From assembly GCF_000718305.1 (NCBI RefSeq), contig NZ_JOFQ01000007.1, positions 1 through 64,000 on the forward strand: a stretch of DNA of 64,000 bases, read 5' to 3'. Shown here in pieces: positions 25,861 to 33,402 of this stretch. A model generated the notes under the pieces. The model had not been told where the DNA came from. It did not search any database and worked only from the letters and a program-made list of their open reading frames with translations. Source of the stretch: Streptomyces niger. GTDB lineage: Bacteria > Actinomycetota > Actinomycetes > Streptomycetales > Streptomycetaceae. Position 1 is the first letter of the stretch, and each line of letters starts with the position of its first letter. A program made the translations under genes and the position numbers.

Positions 25861-26769
25861 CTACGCCCGGGGCACCAGCTCCGCCGCCACCGCGACCTCC
25901 GTACCGGCCAGCCCCACCGACGAGAACAGGGTGAGTTGGCCGGCGGAGGCGCGGCCCGGCGCCTCGCCCGCCAGCACGGCACCCAGCTCGACCGCGGCGG
26001 CCGGGTCGACGAGATGCTCGGGGCCGTACGCGGCGGTCTGCGCCCGGGAGTCCGTGACGATCACGTCGGCGCGCGCGATCAGCTCCGGCGGGATCTCCGA
26101 GCCGGTACGCAGCTTGGTGCCCAGGGTGGATATGTGCGTGCCGGGCGCGATCCAGTCGGCCTCCAGTACGGGGGAGCGGCTGGTGGTCGCGGTGATCACG
26201 ACGTCCTGGCCGCGCACCGCCGCCTCGGCCGTCGGGGCCGCCACCGCGGCGAGCCCCAGCTCCGCGCGGACCCGGGCCACGAACGCCGCCAGCCGGTCCG
26301 AACGGCGGGCGAAGACGGTCACCTCGGCCGGCTTCCGTACCTGCGCGAGCGCCCACAGCTGCGCATACGCCTGGGTGCCCGCGCCGATCACCCCCAGCCG
26401 GGCCGCTTCGGGCCGGGCCAGCGCGTCCACCGCCACCGCGCCGATCGCGCCCGTACGCCGCGGGCCCAGCTCCTGGCCGTGCACGACAGCGAGCAGCGCG
26501 CCCCGGGCGCTGTCCCACACGGCGACCAACTGCTCGCCGCCGCGGGTGTCGTACGCGCGGAAGCCGTGCCGGGCACCGCCGGCATCGGCGCCCGCGGTGA
26601 ACACCAGGTCGCGGTCGCCCACCGGCGCCGCCAGCCGGGCCGGCGCCGACAGCTCCTTCCGGTGGTGGGCGAGGAGCGCGCGGCGCACCGCCGCCACCGC
26701 CGTCCCCGCGTCCAGCCGCGCCCGCACCTCCTCGTCACCGATCAGCAGCGGCGTGGTGTCCCGTGTCAT
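25861..26769 (-). CDS. Ornithine cyclodeaminase/mu-crystallin family protein
   Basis: The 302-aa protein opens with LLIGDEEVRARLD and has the substrate/NAD region GRRTGAIGAVAVDALARPEAARLGVIGAGTQAYAQL, containing the Rossmann motif GVIGAGTQA. It also has ADVIVTDSRAQ near the end. The family includes ornithine cyclodeaminase, alanine dehydrogenase and NAD-dependent imine reductases. Short length and sequence do not decide between them. It overlaps the upstream amidase-dipeptidase gene by ATGA. With a D-Ala-D-Ala dipeptidase upstream, an alanine- or amino-acid-catabolic role is plausible inference. Confidence 0.87.
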   Translation of the reverse strand: MTRDTTPLLIGDEEVRARLDAGTAVAAVRRALLAHHRKELSAPARLAAPVGDRDLVFTAGADAGGARHGFRAYDTRGGEQLVAVWDSARGALLAVVHGQELGPRRTGAIGAVAVDALARPEAARLGVIGAGTQAYAQLWALAQVRKPAEVTVFARRSDRLAAFVARVRAELGLAAVAAPTAEAAVRGQDVVITATTSRSPVLEADWIAPGTHISTLGTKLRTGSEIPPELIARADVIVTDSRAQTAAYGPEHLVDPAAAVELGAVLAGEAPGRASAGQLTLFSSVGLAGTEVAVAAELVPRA

Positions 26770-28127
26770 GTGCTCAGCTCCTTCGGGCCGTACAGGCAGT
26801 GCTCCGCACCGGTCATCACTGCCCAGTACCGGTCGCCGTACGACCAGTGCCACCACTCCGTGGGGTAGTTGACCAGGCCCGCGCCGGAGAGCGCGGCGCA
26901 CAGTATCCGGCGGTGCGTACGGGCCTCCGGGCGCAGCCCGGGCGCGTGGGTGTAGCACGCGCCGCCGCTCTCCTCCGGATCGGCGTTCAGCCGCGTCCCC
27001 ATGTCCAGCTCTGTGCCGTCGGCCGTGGTCAGCAGCACGTCCACCGCACCGCCCGCGCTGTGCGGGGCGATCTCCGGCGGGGAGACGTACCGGCTCGCCG
27101 CGTCCCGGAGGCGCGCGGGCGGCCACTCCGGATGCGCGGCCCGCAGCTCGTCGGCGTACTCCTCGAAGTAGCGCCGCTGCAGGGCCAGCGGGCGGTACCC
27201 CTCCGCCACCCGCAGCCGCAGGCCGCCGGGCAGCGACTCCTGGGCCCGCAGCAGCCGCTCCACCACGCCCTCCCGCAGGTGCGCGAAGGCGCCCGCCGGG
27301 TCCCCCCGGTCCGCCGCGACGAGCAGCTCCGGCGCCGCCGTCCGCACGTCGACCAGCGGCTCACCGCACTCCACGACCGGCACCGCAGCCACCGCCGGGT
27401 CCGACATCAGCGTGATCCGCTCCCGCAGGTCGGCGAGGGCCAGCCCGGCCCCGGCGCCCGCGTCGGCGATGCGGCCTGCGGCCGGGGACCACGCGCCGCT
27501 GAGCCCGCAGCCGGTGCCCGGGCTGCCCGGGCCGAGGTAGTTGGCCAGTACCACATGCAGGTCGTGCTCCCGGGCGGCCGCCTCGTAGCCCTCGGTCCGC
27601 TCCGCCGAGTCGTGGAACGCGCTCGCCACCAGCACCCCGCAGCCGTCCGCGGCGGCCCGCTCCCACACCTCCGGATGCGCGGTGTCGTAGCACGTGGCCA
27701 GGGCGATGCGGAGGCCGCCGAGCGTGCACCGGCCGTCCGCGCGGCCCGGCGTGAAGACCGCCTTCTCCGGGCCGTGCAGATGCCGCTTGTCGTAGCGGGT
27801 CAGCAGCGCGCCGTCCGGGCCGAAGACGTACGACGTCAGGGCCGTGCCGCCGTCCGCTGCGGGCGCCGGGCAGTTGACCACCGCGGCCGTGCCCGTCGCC
27901 CGGCAGGCGGCCCTGACCGGCGCGAGGACCGGGTCGTCGGCGGCGTACGCGTACCGCTCCGGCGCCGCGGCGATGCCGTCCAGCTCATAGCCCGTCAGGG
28001 CCAGTTCGGCGAAGGCGACGAGCCGGGCGCCGCGGTCCGCGGCCTCGGTGACCAGGGCGGCCATCCGCGCGGCGTTGGCGGCGGGGTCCAGCGGGACGGG
28101 GGCGAACTGCGCTGCTGCGACGATCAT
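26766..28127 (-). CDS. Fused carbon-nitrogen hydrolase and VanX-type D-Ala-D-Ala dipeptidase
   Basis: The 453-aa product joins two enzymes. Residues 1-238 are a nitrilase-fold amidase with the triad Glu41 (AFAELALTGYE), Lys114 (YDKRHLHGPEK) and Cys146 (ATCYDTAHPE). Residues about 241-453 are an M15D peptidase with the zinc ligands His356 and Asp363 in PHSAGGAVD and Glu424/His427 in EWWHWSYGD, as in VanX. The junction RITLMSDP has a TGATG (27405-27409): an ATG in frame plus an out-of-frame TGA. This looks like a former stop-start overlap of two genes. Thus it may be a true fusion or the product of a small indel. It overlaps both neighbours. Confidence 0.87.
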   Translation of the reverse strand: MIVAAAQFAPVPLDPAANAARMAALVTEAADRGARLVAFAELALTGYELDGIAAAPERYAYAADDPVLAPVRAACRATGTAAVVNCPAPAADGGTALTSYVFGPDGALLTRYDKRHLHGPEKAVFTPGRADGRCTLGGLRIALATCYDTAHPEVWERAAADGCGVLVASAFHDSAERTEGYEAAAREHDLHVVLANYLGPGSPGTGCGLSGAWSPAAGRIADAGAGAGLALADLRERITLMSDPAVAAVPVVECGEPLVDVRTAAPELLVAADRGDPAGAFAHLREGVVERLLRAQESLPGGLRLRVAEGYRPLALQRRYFEEYADELRAAHPEWPPARLRDAASRYVSPPEIAPHSAGGAVDVLLTTADGTELDMGTRLNADPEESGGACYTHAPGLRPEARTHRRILCAALSGAGLVNYPTEWWHWSYGDRYWAVMTGAEHCLYGPKELST

Positions 28128-29440
28128 TTACCCATCATGCAGCCGCCCACCGACAACCGGCACGACGCGGCCTTCCGCACCAGCTCACGCACCTGGTCGA
28201 CGATGGCCACCCGGTTGCGGACGAAGGTCGGATCGGTGACCTCGCCGGTCGCCGGGTCGGTGTTCCCGGAACCGAACTCCAGCACCGGGGTGTGCAGGTG
28301 GCCGCCGGGCAGGGACGGGGCCACCGCGTCCCGCAGCAGCGTCGCCCGGTAGGCGATCTCGTTGGAGAGGTAGTCACCACCGCCGCCCGCGCGGGCCGTG
28401 GACCCCGGCGTCGGGCCGTCCGGGCGCTTCACCGGCGCGGTGCCGCCCGCCGGGATCTCGGTGACCTCCGTATTGTCGACCACCGGGTACGGCCCGGTCG
28501 CGCTGCCCGCGAGCGCCGCGTACGGCAGCGTCGTACGCGTCCACTGGGGCTGCGGGTGGACCGTGGGCACGCCGCGCGGGATCGGCACCGTCTCCGTGCG
28601 CGACTCCCGGGCGTTGTCCGGGTAGCCGCCCCGCCAGGCACCGTTGGTGCGCTCCACGTCGAAGCGGCCGGGGCGGCCCTGGCTGATCGTGGTGAAGAGA
28701 TCCACCTGGCGCGGTCCCGGCCGGAAGTGCGGCAGCAGGGTGTGCTCCACCGTGCCCGCGGCGAAGTCCGACCAGCGGACCGGGAAGAGTGCCGTCTCGA
28801 TCCGCACGGTCCGCCCCGAAGCCGTGCGCACCGTCGTCCCGTCCAGCGCCAGCGCCGCGGCGCCCGAGGGGTTGCTGCGCCGCGGATCGTCGTCCAGCTG
28901 GAACGGGTCGAAGCCCGTCACCAGGACGCGCGTGGCCCGCCGGCCCGCCGGGAGGTCGATCGAGTCCTCACCACGGGAGGCGCGTTCCAACGCCCCCGAC
29001 AGTGCCGCGCGCCGCGCGTCGGAGAGCCCGAAGGACGGCTGCCACTCGCGCAGCGCACGCGTCATCTCCAGCCGCGCCCAGTACAGCGGCCGGTCGTCGT
29101 CCCGGCTGAGGTCGCCGCCCGCCGGGCCGCGCCCCTGGACCCGGTCCACGGCCCGCTGCCACAACGCTTGCCCGGCCCGCGCGACGTACCGCCGCGCCGC
29201 CCCGTAGGACCGCGTCCCCGCCAGCCCTCGGGCGAACTCCGGCCCGGCGTCGTCGAACCCGCTGCGCCGCAGGATCTCCCGCGGCGCCTCCAGGGCGAGC
29301 CGCTGTTCTTCGACGGCGACCGGTGACGGGCCGGCGCCCGGGGCCCGGTCGAGGGCGGCCGCGGGTGCGGTCAGGGCCAGGGGGAGTGCGGTGGTCAGCG
29401 CGGCCCCGAGGGCGAGCAGCCTGGTACGTATGCGTCTCAT
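28124..29440 (-). CDS. Secreted pyroglutamyl-peptidase-I-like protein with Ser in place of catalytic Cys
   Basis: The 438-aa protein has a signal peptide (LLALGAALTTALPLALTAPAAA) and a helical domain to about residue 165. A C15 peptidase fold follows, marked by RVLVTGFDPFQLDDDP and SNPSG. By motif comparison the triad would be Glu263 (GRFDVERTNG), position 359 in DYLSNEIAYR where the family has Cys before Asn, and His383 (GGHLHTPVLE). Position 359 is Ser here. Two C-terminal Cys may form a disulfide. Activity is thus uncertain: serine catalysis, binding only, or loss of function. It overlaps the amidase-dipeptidase gene by ATGA. Confidence 0.82.
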   Translation of the reverse strand: MRRIRTRLLALGAALTTALPLALTAPAAALDRAPGAGPSPVAVEEQRLALEAPREILRRSGFDDAGPEFARGLAGTRSYGAARRYVARAGQALWQRAVDRVQGRGPAGGDLSRDDDRPLYWARLEMTRALREWQPSFGLSDARRAALSGALERASRGEDSIDLPAGRRATRVLVTGFDPFQLDDDPRRSNPSGAAALALDGTTVRTASGRTVRIETALFPVRWSDFAAGTVEHTLLPHFRPGPRQVDLFTTISQGRPGRFDVERTNGAWRGGYPDNARESRTETVPIPRGVPTVHPQPQWTRTTLPYAALAGSATGPYPVVDNTEVTEIPAGGTAPVKRPDGPTPGSTARAGGGGDYLSNEIAYRATLLRDAVAPSLPGGHLHTPVLEFGSGNTDPATGEVTDPTFVRNRVAIVDQVRELVRKAASCRLSVGGCMMGK

Positions 29441-29521
29441 GGGGCGAGTAAAGCCGCCCGGCCCGTATGCCGGTAGGGGGCGACCGACGGCCGCCCCGAA
29501 GGCGTGGTCCGTCCCGTACGC

Positions 29522-30586
29522 CTATTCCGTGCCGAGCGTCTGTTCCGTCCCGAAGGCGTACACCGTCCGCGACCGGAAGACCTGCCCGGGGCGCAGCACC
29601 GTGCTCGGGAAGTCGGGCCGGTTGGGCGAGTCGGGGAAGTGCTGCGTCTCCAGGGCCAGGCCGGCGCCCGCCTCGTAGGGGCGGCCGGTGGTGCCCGCGT
29701 ACGTACCGTCCAGGTGCTCGGCGGTGTAGAGCTGGATGCCCGGCTCCGTCGTGGCCAGCCGTACGACGCGCCCCGAGGAGGGGTCGCTCAGCTCGGCCAC
29801 CGGACGCGGCTCGGGCGCCGCCTCGGAGGGCGCACCGATCGTCCCGGCGCCGTCCCCCACCACGAACGTGTGGTCGTAGCCGCGGCCGACGGTCCGGCGG
29901 GCCCGGAAGTCGAAGCGGGTGCCGGTGACCGGGGCCGGCGGGCCGGCGGGGATGCCCGTCGGGTCCACCGGGAGGTAGTGATCGGCGGCCATCCGGAGGC
30001 GGTGGGTCGCCGCGCCGCCGCTGCCGTCACCGCTGAGGTCGAAGTACGTGTGGTTGGTGAGGTTGACGACGGTCGGCGCGTCCGTGGTGGCGCGGTAGTC
30101 GCAGGTGAGCTCGCCGGCCTCGGACAGGGTGTACCGGACGCGGACGTCCAGCGCCCCTGGGAAGCCCTCCTCGCCGTCCGGAGCGATCCGCCGCAGCTCC
30201 ACCCCGCCCGGGTACGGCGCGGCCTCCCACAGGGCCGTGGAGAAGTTCGCGACCCCGCCGTGCAGGCAGTTCGGACCGTCGTTGGCGGGCAGCGAGTACC
30301 GCTTCCCTCCGAGGGTGAAGGCGGCGCCCCCGATGCGGTTCGCGTACCGCCCGACCAGCGCACCGAAGTAGGACTCGCCGTGCGCCTCGTACCCGGCGGC
30401 GTCCGGGAAGCCGAGGGCGATCTCGCCCCGCTCGCCGTGCCGGTCCGGTGTCTCGATGCTCTGCACGATCCCGCCGTACGTCAGGATCCGTACCCGGACT
30501 GCGCCGGCTTCGAGTGTCCAGCGGTGGACGATACTGCCGTTTTTCAAGGTGCCGAAGGGCTCTTCGGCGACGTGCGTCGCGCTCAT
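29522..30586 (-). CDS. galM: Aldose 1-epimerase (galactose mutarotase)
   Basis: The 354-aa protein is a full-length GalM. It contains YGGIVQSIETPDRHG, the catalytic-site segments RYANRIGGAAF and NDGPNCLHGG, NLTNHTYFDLSG with the conserved His, and a C-terminal Glu in QLYTAEHLDG and GLALETQHFPDSPNR. It interconverts the alpha and beta anomers of aldoses in the cytoplasm. It lies 41 bp after the SGNH lipoprotein gene and 81 bp before the C15-like gene. It may form one unit with the former; no close link with the rbs genes is visible except distance. Confidence 0.93.
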   Translation of the reverse strand: MSATHVAEEPFGTLKNGSIVHRWTLEAGAVRVRILTYGGIVQSIETPDRHGERGEIALGFPDAAGYEAHGESYFGALVGRYANRIGGAAFTLGGKRYSLPANDGPNCLHGGVANFSTALWEAAPYPGGVELRRIAPDGEEGFPGALDVRVRYTLSEAGELTCDYRATTDAPTVVNLTNHTYFDLSGDGSGGAATHRLRMAADHYLPVDPTGIPAGPPAPVTGTRFDFRARRTVGRGYDHTFVVGDGAGTIGAPSEAAPEPRPVAELSDPSSGRVVRLATTEPGIQLYTAEHLDGTYAGTTGRPYEAGAGLALETQHFPDSPNRPDFPSTVLRPGQVFRSRTVYAFGTEQTLGTE

Positions 30587-30627
30587 GTCATGACCCTATG
30601 CCCGCACGCGGTGGCCGGAACGCCGGG

Positions 30628-31551
30628 TCAGCTCCGGCCCTCGGCGCGGGTGACGGTGCGGTAGGCCATCTCGGCCAGTTCCCGCTGACCGCGTTTGCTG
30701 GGGTGGAACCAGTCCCATTCGCTCAACTCCCGACCGGTGAAGCGGTAGTCGAAGACCGCCTGGTCGAACCGGCAGCGGCGGTCGGTCTCGCACACCTCGC
30801 GCAGCGCCTCGTTGTACGCCACCACCTGGTCCCGTACCTCGGCTCTTCGGTTGTTCGCGGTGGACGAGAGGTCGTCGGCGTCGCGCAGCATCGACTGGCA
30901 GATGCCGAGCTGCCACACCTGCTTGCCCACCGGGTTCTGCCGGCCCTGTGACCAGAGGCGCAGCAGATCGGGTACCGCGGCGACGTAGACCTGCGTCGTG
31001 GGGAGCGCCTTGCGCAGCTTCTGAAGGGACGTCCGGAAACCGGCGCGGAAATCGGCCGTCGACGTCATGGCGGAGGCGTTGTTGCGGCAGGCGTCGTTGG
31101 CTCCGACCAGGATCGTGACAAGTTCGGGTTTGTGCGGAATCGCTCGGTCGATCTGGCGCGGCAGATCGACCATGAGCGCTCCGGTGCGCGCAAAGTTCCA
31201 GGTGTGTCCGGACGGGTTCGCGACCAGGCGGCTCGCCAGGCTGTGCACCGCGGGGTCGGTGCCTGTGGCCCATGAGGCGGCGGTGCAGTCGGCGAGCAGT
31301 CCGCAGGCGTCGAAGCCTGCCGTTATCGAGTCACCGAGCGCGGCCACGGAGTCCGGACGGGTGTCCCAAACCGGTGTGGGGGACGGGTGCGGACGGGCCG
31401 ATTCCGTGCGCCCGTGCGCGCTCGGGGAGTTGTCGCCGCCGGCCCCGGAACCGCAGGCCGGGACGGTGAGGAGCAGCGCGGCCGCGAGCGCCGCGGGCAG
31501 CGTTACCGGCCGCCGGCGGGGGCGTCCGGCGGCCCGGTCGATCTTTGCCAT
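30628..31551 (-). CDS. SGNH/GDSL-family lipoprotein hydrolase
   Basis: The 307-aa protein has a lipoprotein signal (PAALAAALLLTVPACGSG, lipobox VPAC) and a disordered linker. An SGNH hydrolase domain follows, with block I ALGDSITAGFD (Ser), block III VGANDACRN (Asn) and block V DWFHPSKRG (Asp-His). Three extra Cys pairs suggest disulfides outside the cell. It is an anchored extracellular esterase or lipase of unknown substrate. ATG at 31551 follows GGACAGGGG. Upstream 31552-31876 holds its promoter on one strand and that of DUF3145 on the other. Confidence 0.9.
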   Translation of the reverse strand: MAKIDRAAGRPRRRPVTLPAALAAALLLTVPACGSGAGGDNSPSAHGRTESARPHPSPTPVWDTRPDSVAALGDSITAGFDACGLLADCTAASWATGTDPAVHSLASRLVANPSGHTWNFARTGALMVDLPRQIDRAIPHKPELVTILVGANDACRNNASAMTSTADFRAGFRTSLQKLRKALPTTQVYVAAVPDLLRLWSQGRQNPVGKQVWQLGICQSMLRDADDLSSTANNRRAEVRDQVVAYNEALREVCETDRRCRFDQAVFDYRFTGRELSEWDWFHPSKRGQRELAEMAYRTVTRAEGRS

Positions 31552-31727
31552 CCCCTGTCCCCGTCCGACGTGCGAGTGATATCTCTTCCGTGAGCGACGG
31601 TACGTCACTCCTCTGCGGTCACAGCGCGGTAGCTTTGCCCCGTGGCCGTCGGGCGGCGACACGAAGGAGTAGCGCACTCCGTACGAACAAATTACAACAC
31701 GTCATTTCCTGTCCCTTTTGTGGCGAA

Positions 31728-31755
31728 TTGAGCCCCATGGTGTTTACTGTAGGTA
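31728..31755 (+). promoter_or_regulatory. Candidate DUF3145 promoter
   Basis: TTGAGC (31728-31733) and TAGGTA (31750-31755) are 16 bp apart inside the most AT-rich stretch (31680-31790) of this part of the window. They leave a leader of about 115 nt before the GTG at 31877. Nothing gene-like is seen elsewhere in 31552-31876. Confidence 0.55.
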
Positions 31756-31876
31756 ACCTTGCGTGCTGGTGCCGAAGTGATCATTGGGGCAGAATGTCAG
31801 CAGCTGTCCCGGCCGCGACCGGAACGGGCACGAGGCCGCTGGGGAAGGCGAACCTCGAACCGTACTGGAGGTCCCG

Positions 31877-32371
31877 GTGACGACACGTGGAGTTCTGTAC
31901 GTCCACTCCGCTCCGCGCGCGCTGTGCCCGCACGTCGAATGGGCCGTCGCGGGCGTCCTCGGCGTGCGCGTCAATCTCGACTGGATCCGCCAGCCCGCCT
32001 CACCCGGCACCTGGCGCGCCGAGTTCTCCTGGCAGGGCGAGTCCGGCACGGCCTCCAAACTCGCCTCCGCGCTGCGCGGCTGGCACCTCCTGCGCTTCGA
32101 GGTGACCGCCGAGCCGTGCGCGGCCGCTGAGGGTGAGCGCTACAGCTCCACCCCCGACCTGGGCATCTTCCACGCCGTCACGGGAATCCACGGCGACATC
32201 CTGATCCCCGAGGACCGGCTGCGGGCCGCACTGGCCCGCTCGGCGCGCGGCGAGACCGACCTGGAGGCCGAGGTCGCCAAGCTCCTCGGCAAGCCTTGGG
32301 ACGACGAGTTGGAGCCCTTCCGGTACGCGGGTGAGGGCGCGCCGGTCCGCTGGCTGCACCAGGTCGTCTGA
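31877..32371 (+). CDS. DUF3145 family protein
   Basis: The 164-aa protein matches the actinobacterial DUF3145 family along its length (TTRGVLYVHSAPRALCPHVEWAVAGVLG at the start; WQGESGTASKLASALRGWHLLRFEVT; LGIFHAVTGIHGDILIPEDRL; KLLGKPWDDELEPFRYAGEGAPVRWLHQVV at the end). It has no membrane segment and no recognised catalytic motif. Its function is unknown. GTG at 31877 has GGAG ten bases upstream. I recall it lying near the fab genes in many Streptomyces, as here. Confidence 0.9.
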   Translation: MTTRGVLYVHSAPRALCPHVEWAVAGVLGVRVNLDWIRQPASPGTWRAEFSWQGESGTASKLASALRGWHLLRFEVTAEPCAAAEGERYSSTPDLGIFHAVTGIHGDILIPEDRLRAALARSARGETDLEAEVAKLLGKPWDDELEPFRYAGEGAPVRWLHQVV

Positions 32372-32398
32372 CCGCCGCCCCGGACGGGCCGCGCGTCG

Positions 32399-32435
32399 TT
32401 GTCTTCGAGTGCGCTCGAACGCCTAGCGTGCCCCT
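32399..32435 (+). promoter_or_regulatory. MerR-type promoter (19-bp spacer) of the dehydrogenase gene
   Basis: TTGTCT (32399-32404) and TAGCGT (32424-32429) are separated by 19 bp, the long spacer typical of MerR-activated promoters. The inverted repeat TTCGAG-TGCG-CTCGAA (32404-32419) lies in the spacer. The -10 ends six bases before the ATG at 32436 and there is no ribosome site, so the mRNA is probably leaderless. Confidence 0.75.
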
Positions 32436-33314
32436 ATGGCTGACAACACCTCAGTGGCAGTGCTGGGCACCGGAATCATGGGCGCGGCGATGGCCCGCAA
32501 CCTCGCGCGGGCCGGCCTGGACGTCCGGGTGTGGAACCGCACCCGCGCCAAGGCCGAACCGCTCGCCGAGGACGGCGCACGCGTCACCGACACCCCCGCC
32601 GAGGCCGTGGACGGCACCGACGTCGTCCTGACGATGCTGCACGACGGCCCGGCGGCGCTGGAGACGCTGCGCGCCGCCGGTACGGCGCTGAGCCCCGGCA
32701 CGGTCTGGGCGCAGAGCACCACCGCCGGCATCGAAGCCCTCGGCGAGCTCGCGCGGTTCGCCCAGGAGCACGGCCTGGTCTTCGTCGACGCACCCATGCT
32801 GGGCACCAAGGCGCCCGCCGAGGCCGGGCAGCTGGTCGTCCTCGCGGCCGGGCCGGGCGCCGCACGGGAGCTGCTCGCGCCGGTCTTCGAAGCGGTCGGC
32901 AGCCGTACGGTCTGGGTCGGCGAGAACGGTGACGAGGGCGCCGCCACCCGCCTGAAGCTCGTCATCAACAGCTGGGTGCTCACCGTCACCCACGGCGCGG
33001 CCGAGGCGATGGCCCTCGCCAAGGGGCTCGGCGTCGCCCCGCAGGAGTTCTTGGACGCCGTCGCCGGCGGCCCGCTGGACATGGGCTACCTGCGCGCCAA
33101 GACCCAGGCACTGGTGGACGGCGACCTCGCGCCCAGCTTCCAGACCCGCACGGCCGAGAAGGACGCCCGGCTCATCGTCGAGGCCGGCAAGGCGGCCGGC
33201 GTCCGGCTGGACGTCCAGGCCGCGGGCGCGGAGCGCTTCCGCCGCGCCACGGAACAGGGCCACGGCGACGAGGACATGGCCGCGTCGTACTTCGCGAGCT
33301 TCGACGAGAAGTAG
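32436..33314 (+). CDS. Beta-hydroxyacid dehydrogenase family NAD(P)-dependent oxidoreductase
   Basis: The 292-aa enzyme has the Rossmann motif VAVLGTGIMGAAMARNL and VWNRTRAKAEPLAEDGA, the latter with Arg after Asn, favouring NADP. It also has a substrate-site segment TTAGIEALGELA and the catalytic Lys in RLKLVINSWVL. This is the 3-hydroxyisobutyrate dehydrogenase/glyoxylate reductase/imine reductase superfamily; the substrate is not decided. It is probably leaderless and driven by a MerR-type promoter that shares its -10 with the merR-aldo/keto reductase promoter at 40256. A bidirectional terminator separates it from fabF. Confidence 0.88.
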   Translation: MADNTSVAVLGTGIMGAAMARNLARAGLDVRVWNRTRAKAEPLAEDGARVTDTPAEAVDGTDVVLTMLHDGPAALETLRAAGTALSPGTVWAQSTTAGIEALGELARFAQEHGLVFVDAPMLGTKAPAEAGQLVVLAAGPGAARELLAPVFEAVGSRTVWVGENGDEGAATRLKLVINSWVLTVTHGAAEAMALAKGLGVAPQEFLDAVAGGPLDMGYLRAKTQALVDGDLAPSFQTRTAEKDARLIVEAGKAAGVRLDVQAAGAERFRRATEQGHGDEDMAASYFASFDEK

Positions 33315-33335
33315 GACGTTCCCGGCGCAGCACAC

Positions 33336-33374
33336 GATGAGGCCCGCCCCGGATCACCCGGGGCGGGCCTCATC
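33336..33374. terminator. Bidirectional terminator between the dehydrogenase and fabF
   Basis: A perfect 17-bp stem (left arm GATGAGGCCCGCCCCGG, 33336-33352; right arm 33358-33374) with a 5-base loop sits between the converging genes and can act on both strands. Confidence 0.9.
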
Positions 33375-33402
33375 ACGTACGACATCACGTACGACGCGTG
33401 CT

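Noticed and set aside
26766..28127. Glycopeptide resistance (van) cluster
   Set aside because: Only a VanX-type domain is present; vanH, vanA and vanRS are not in the window.
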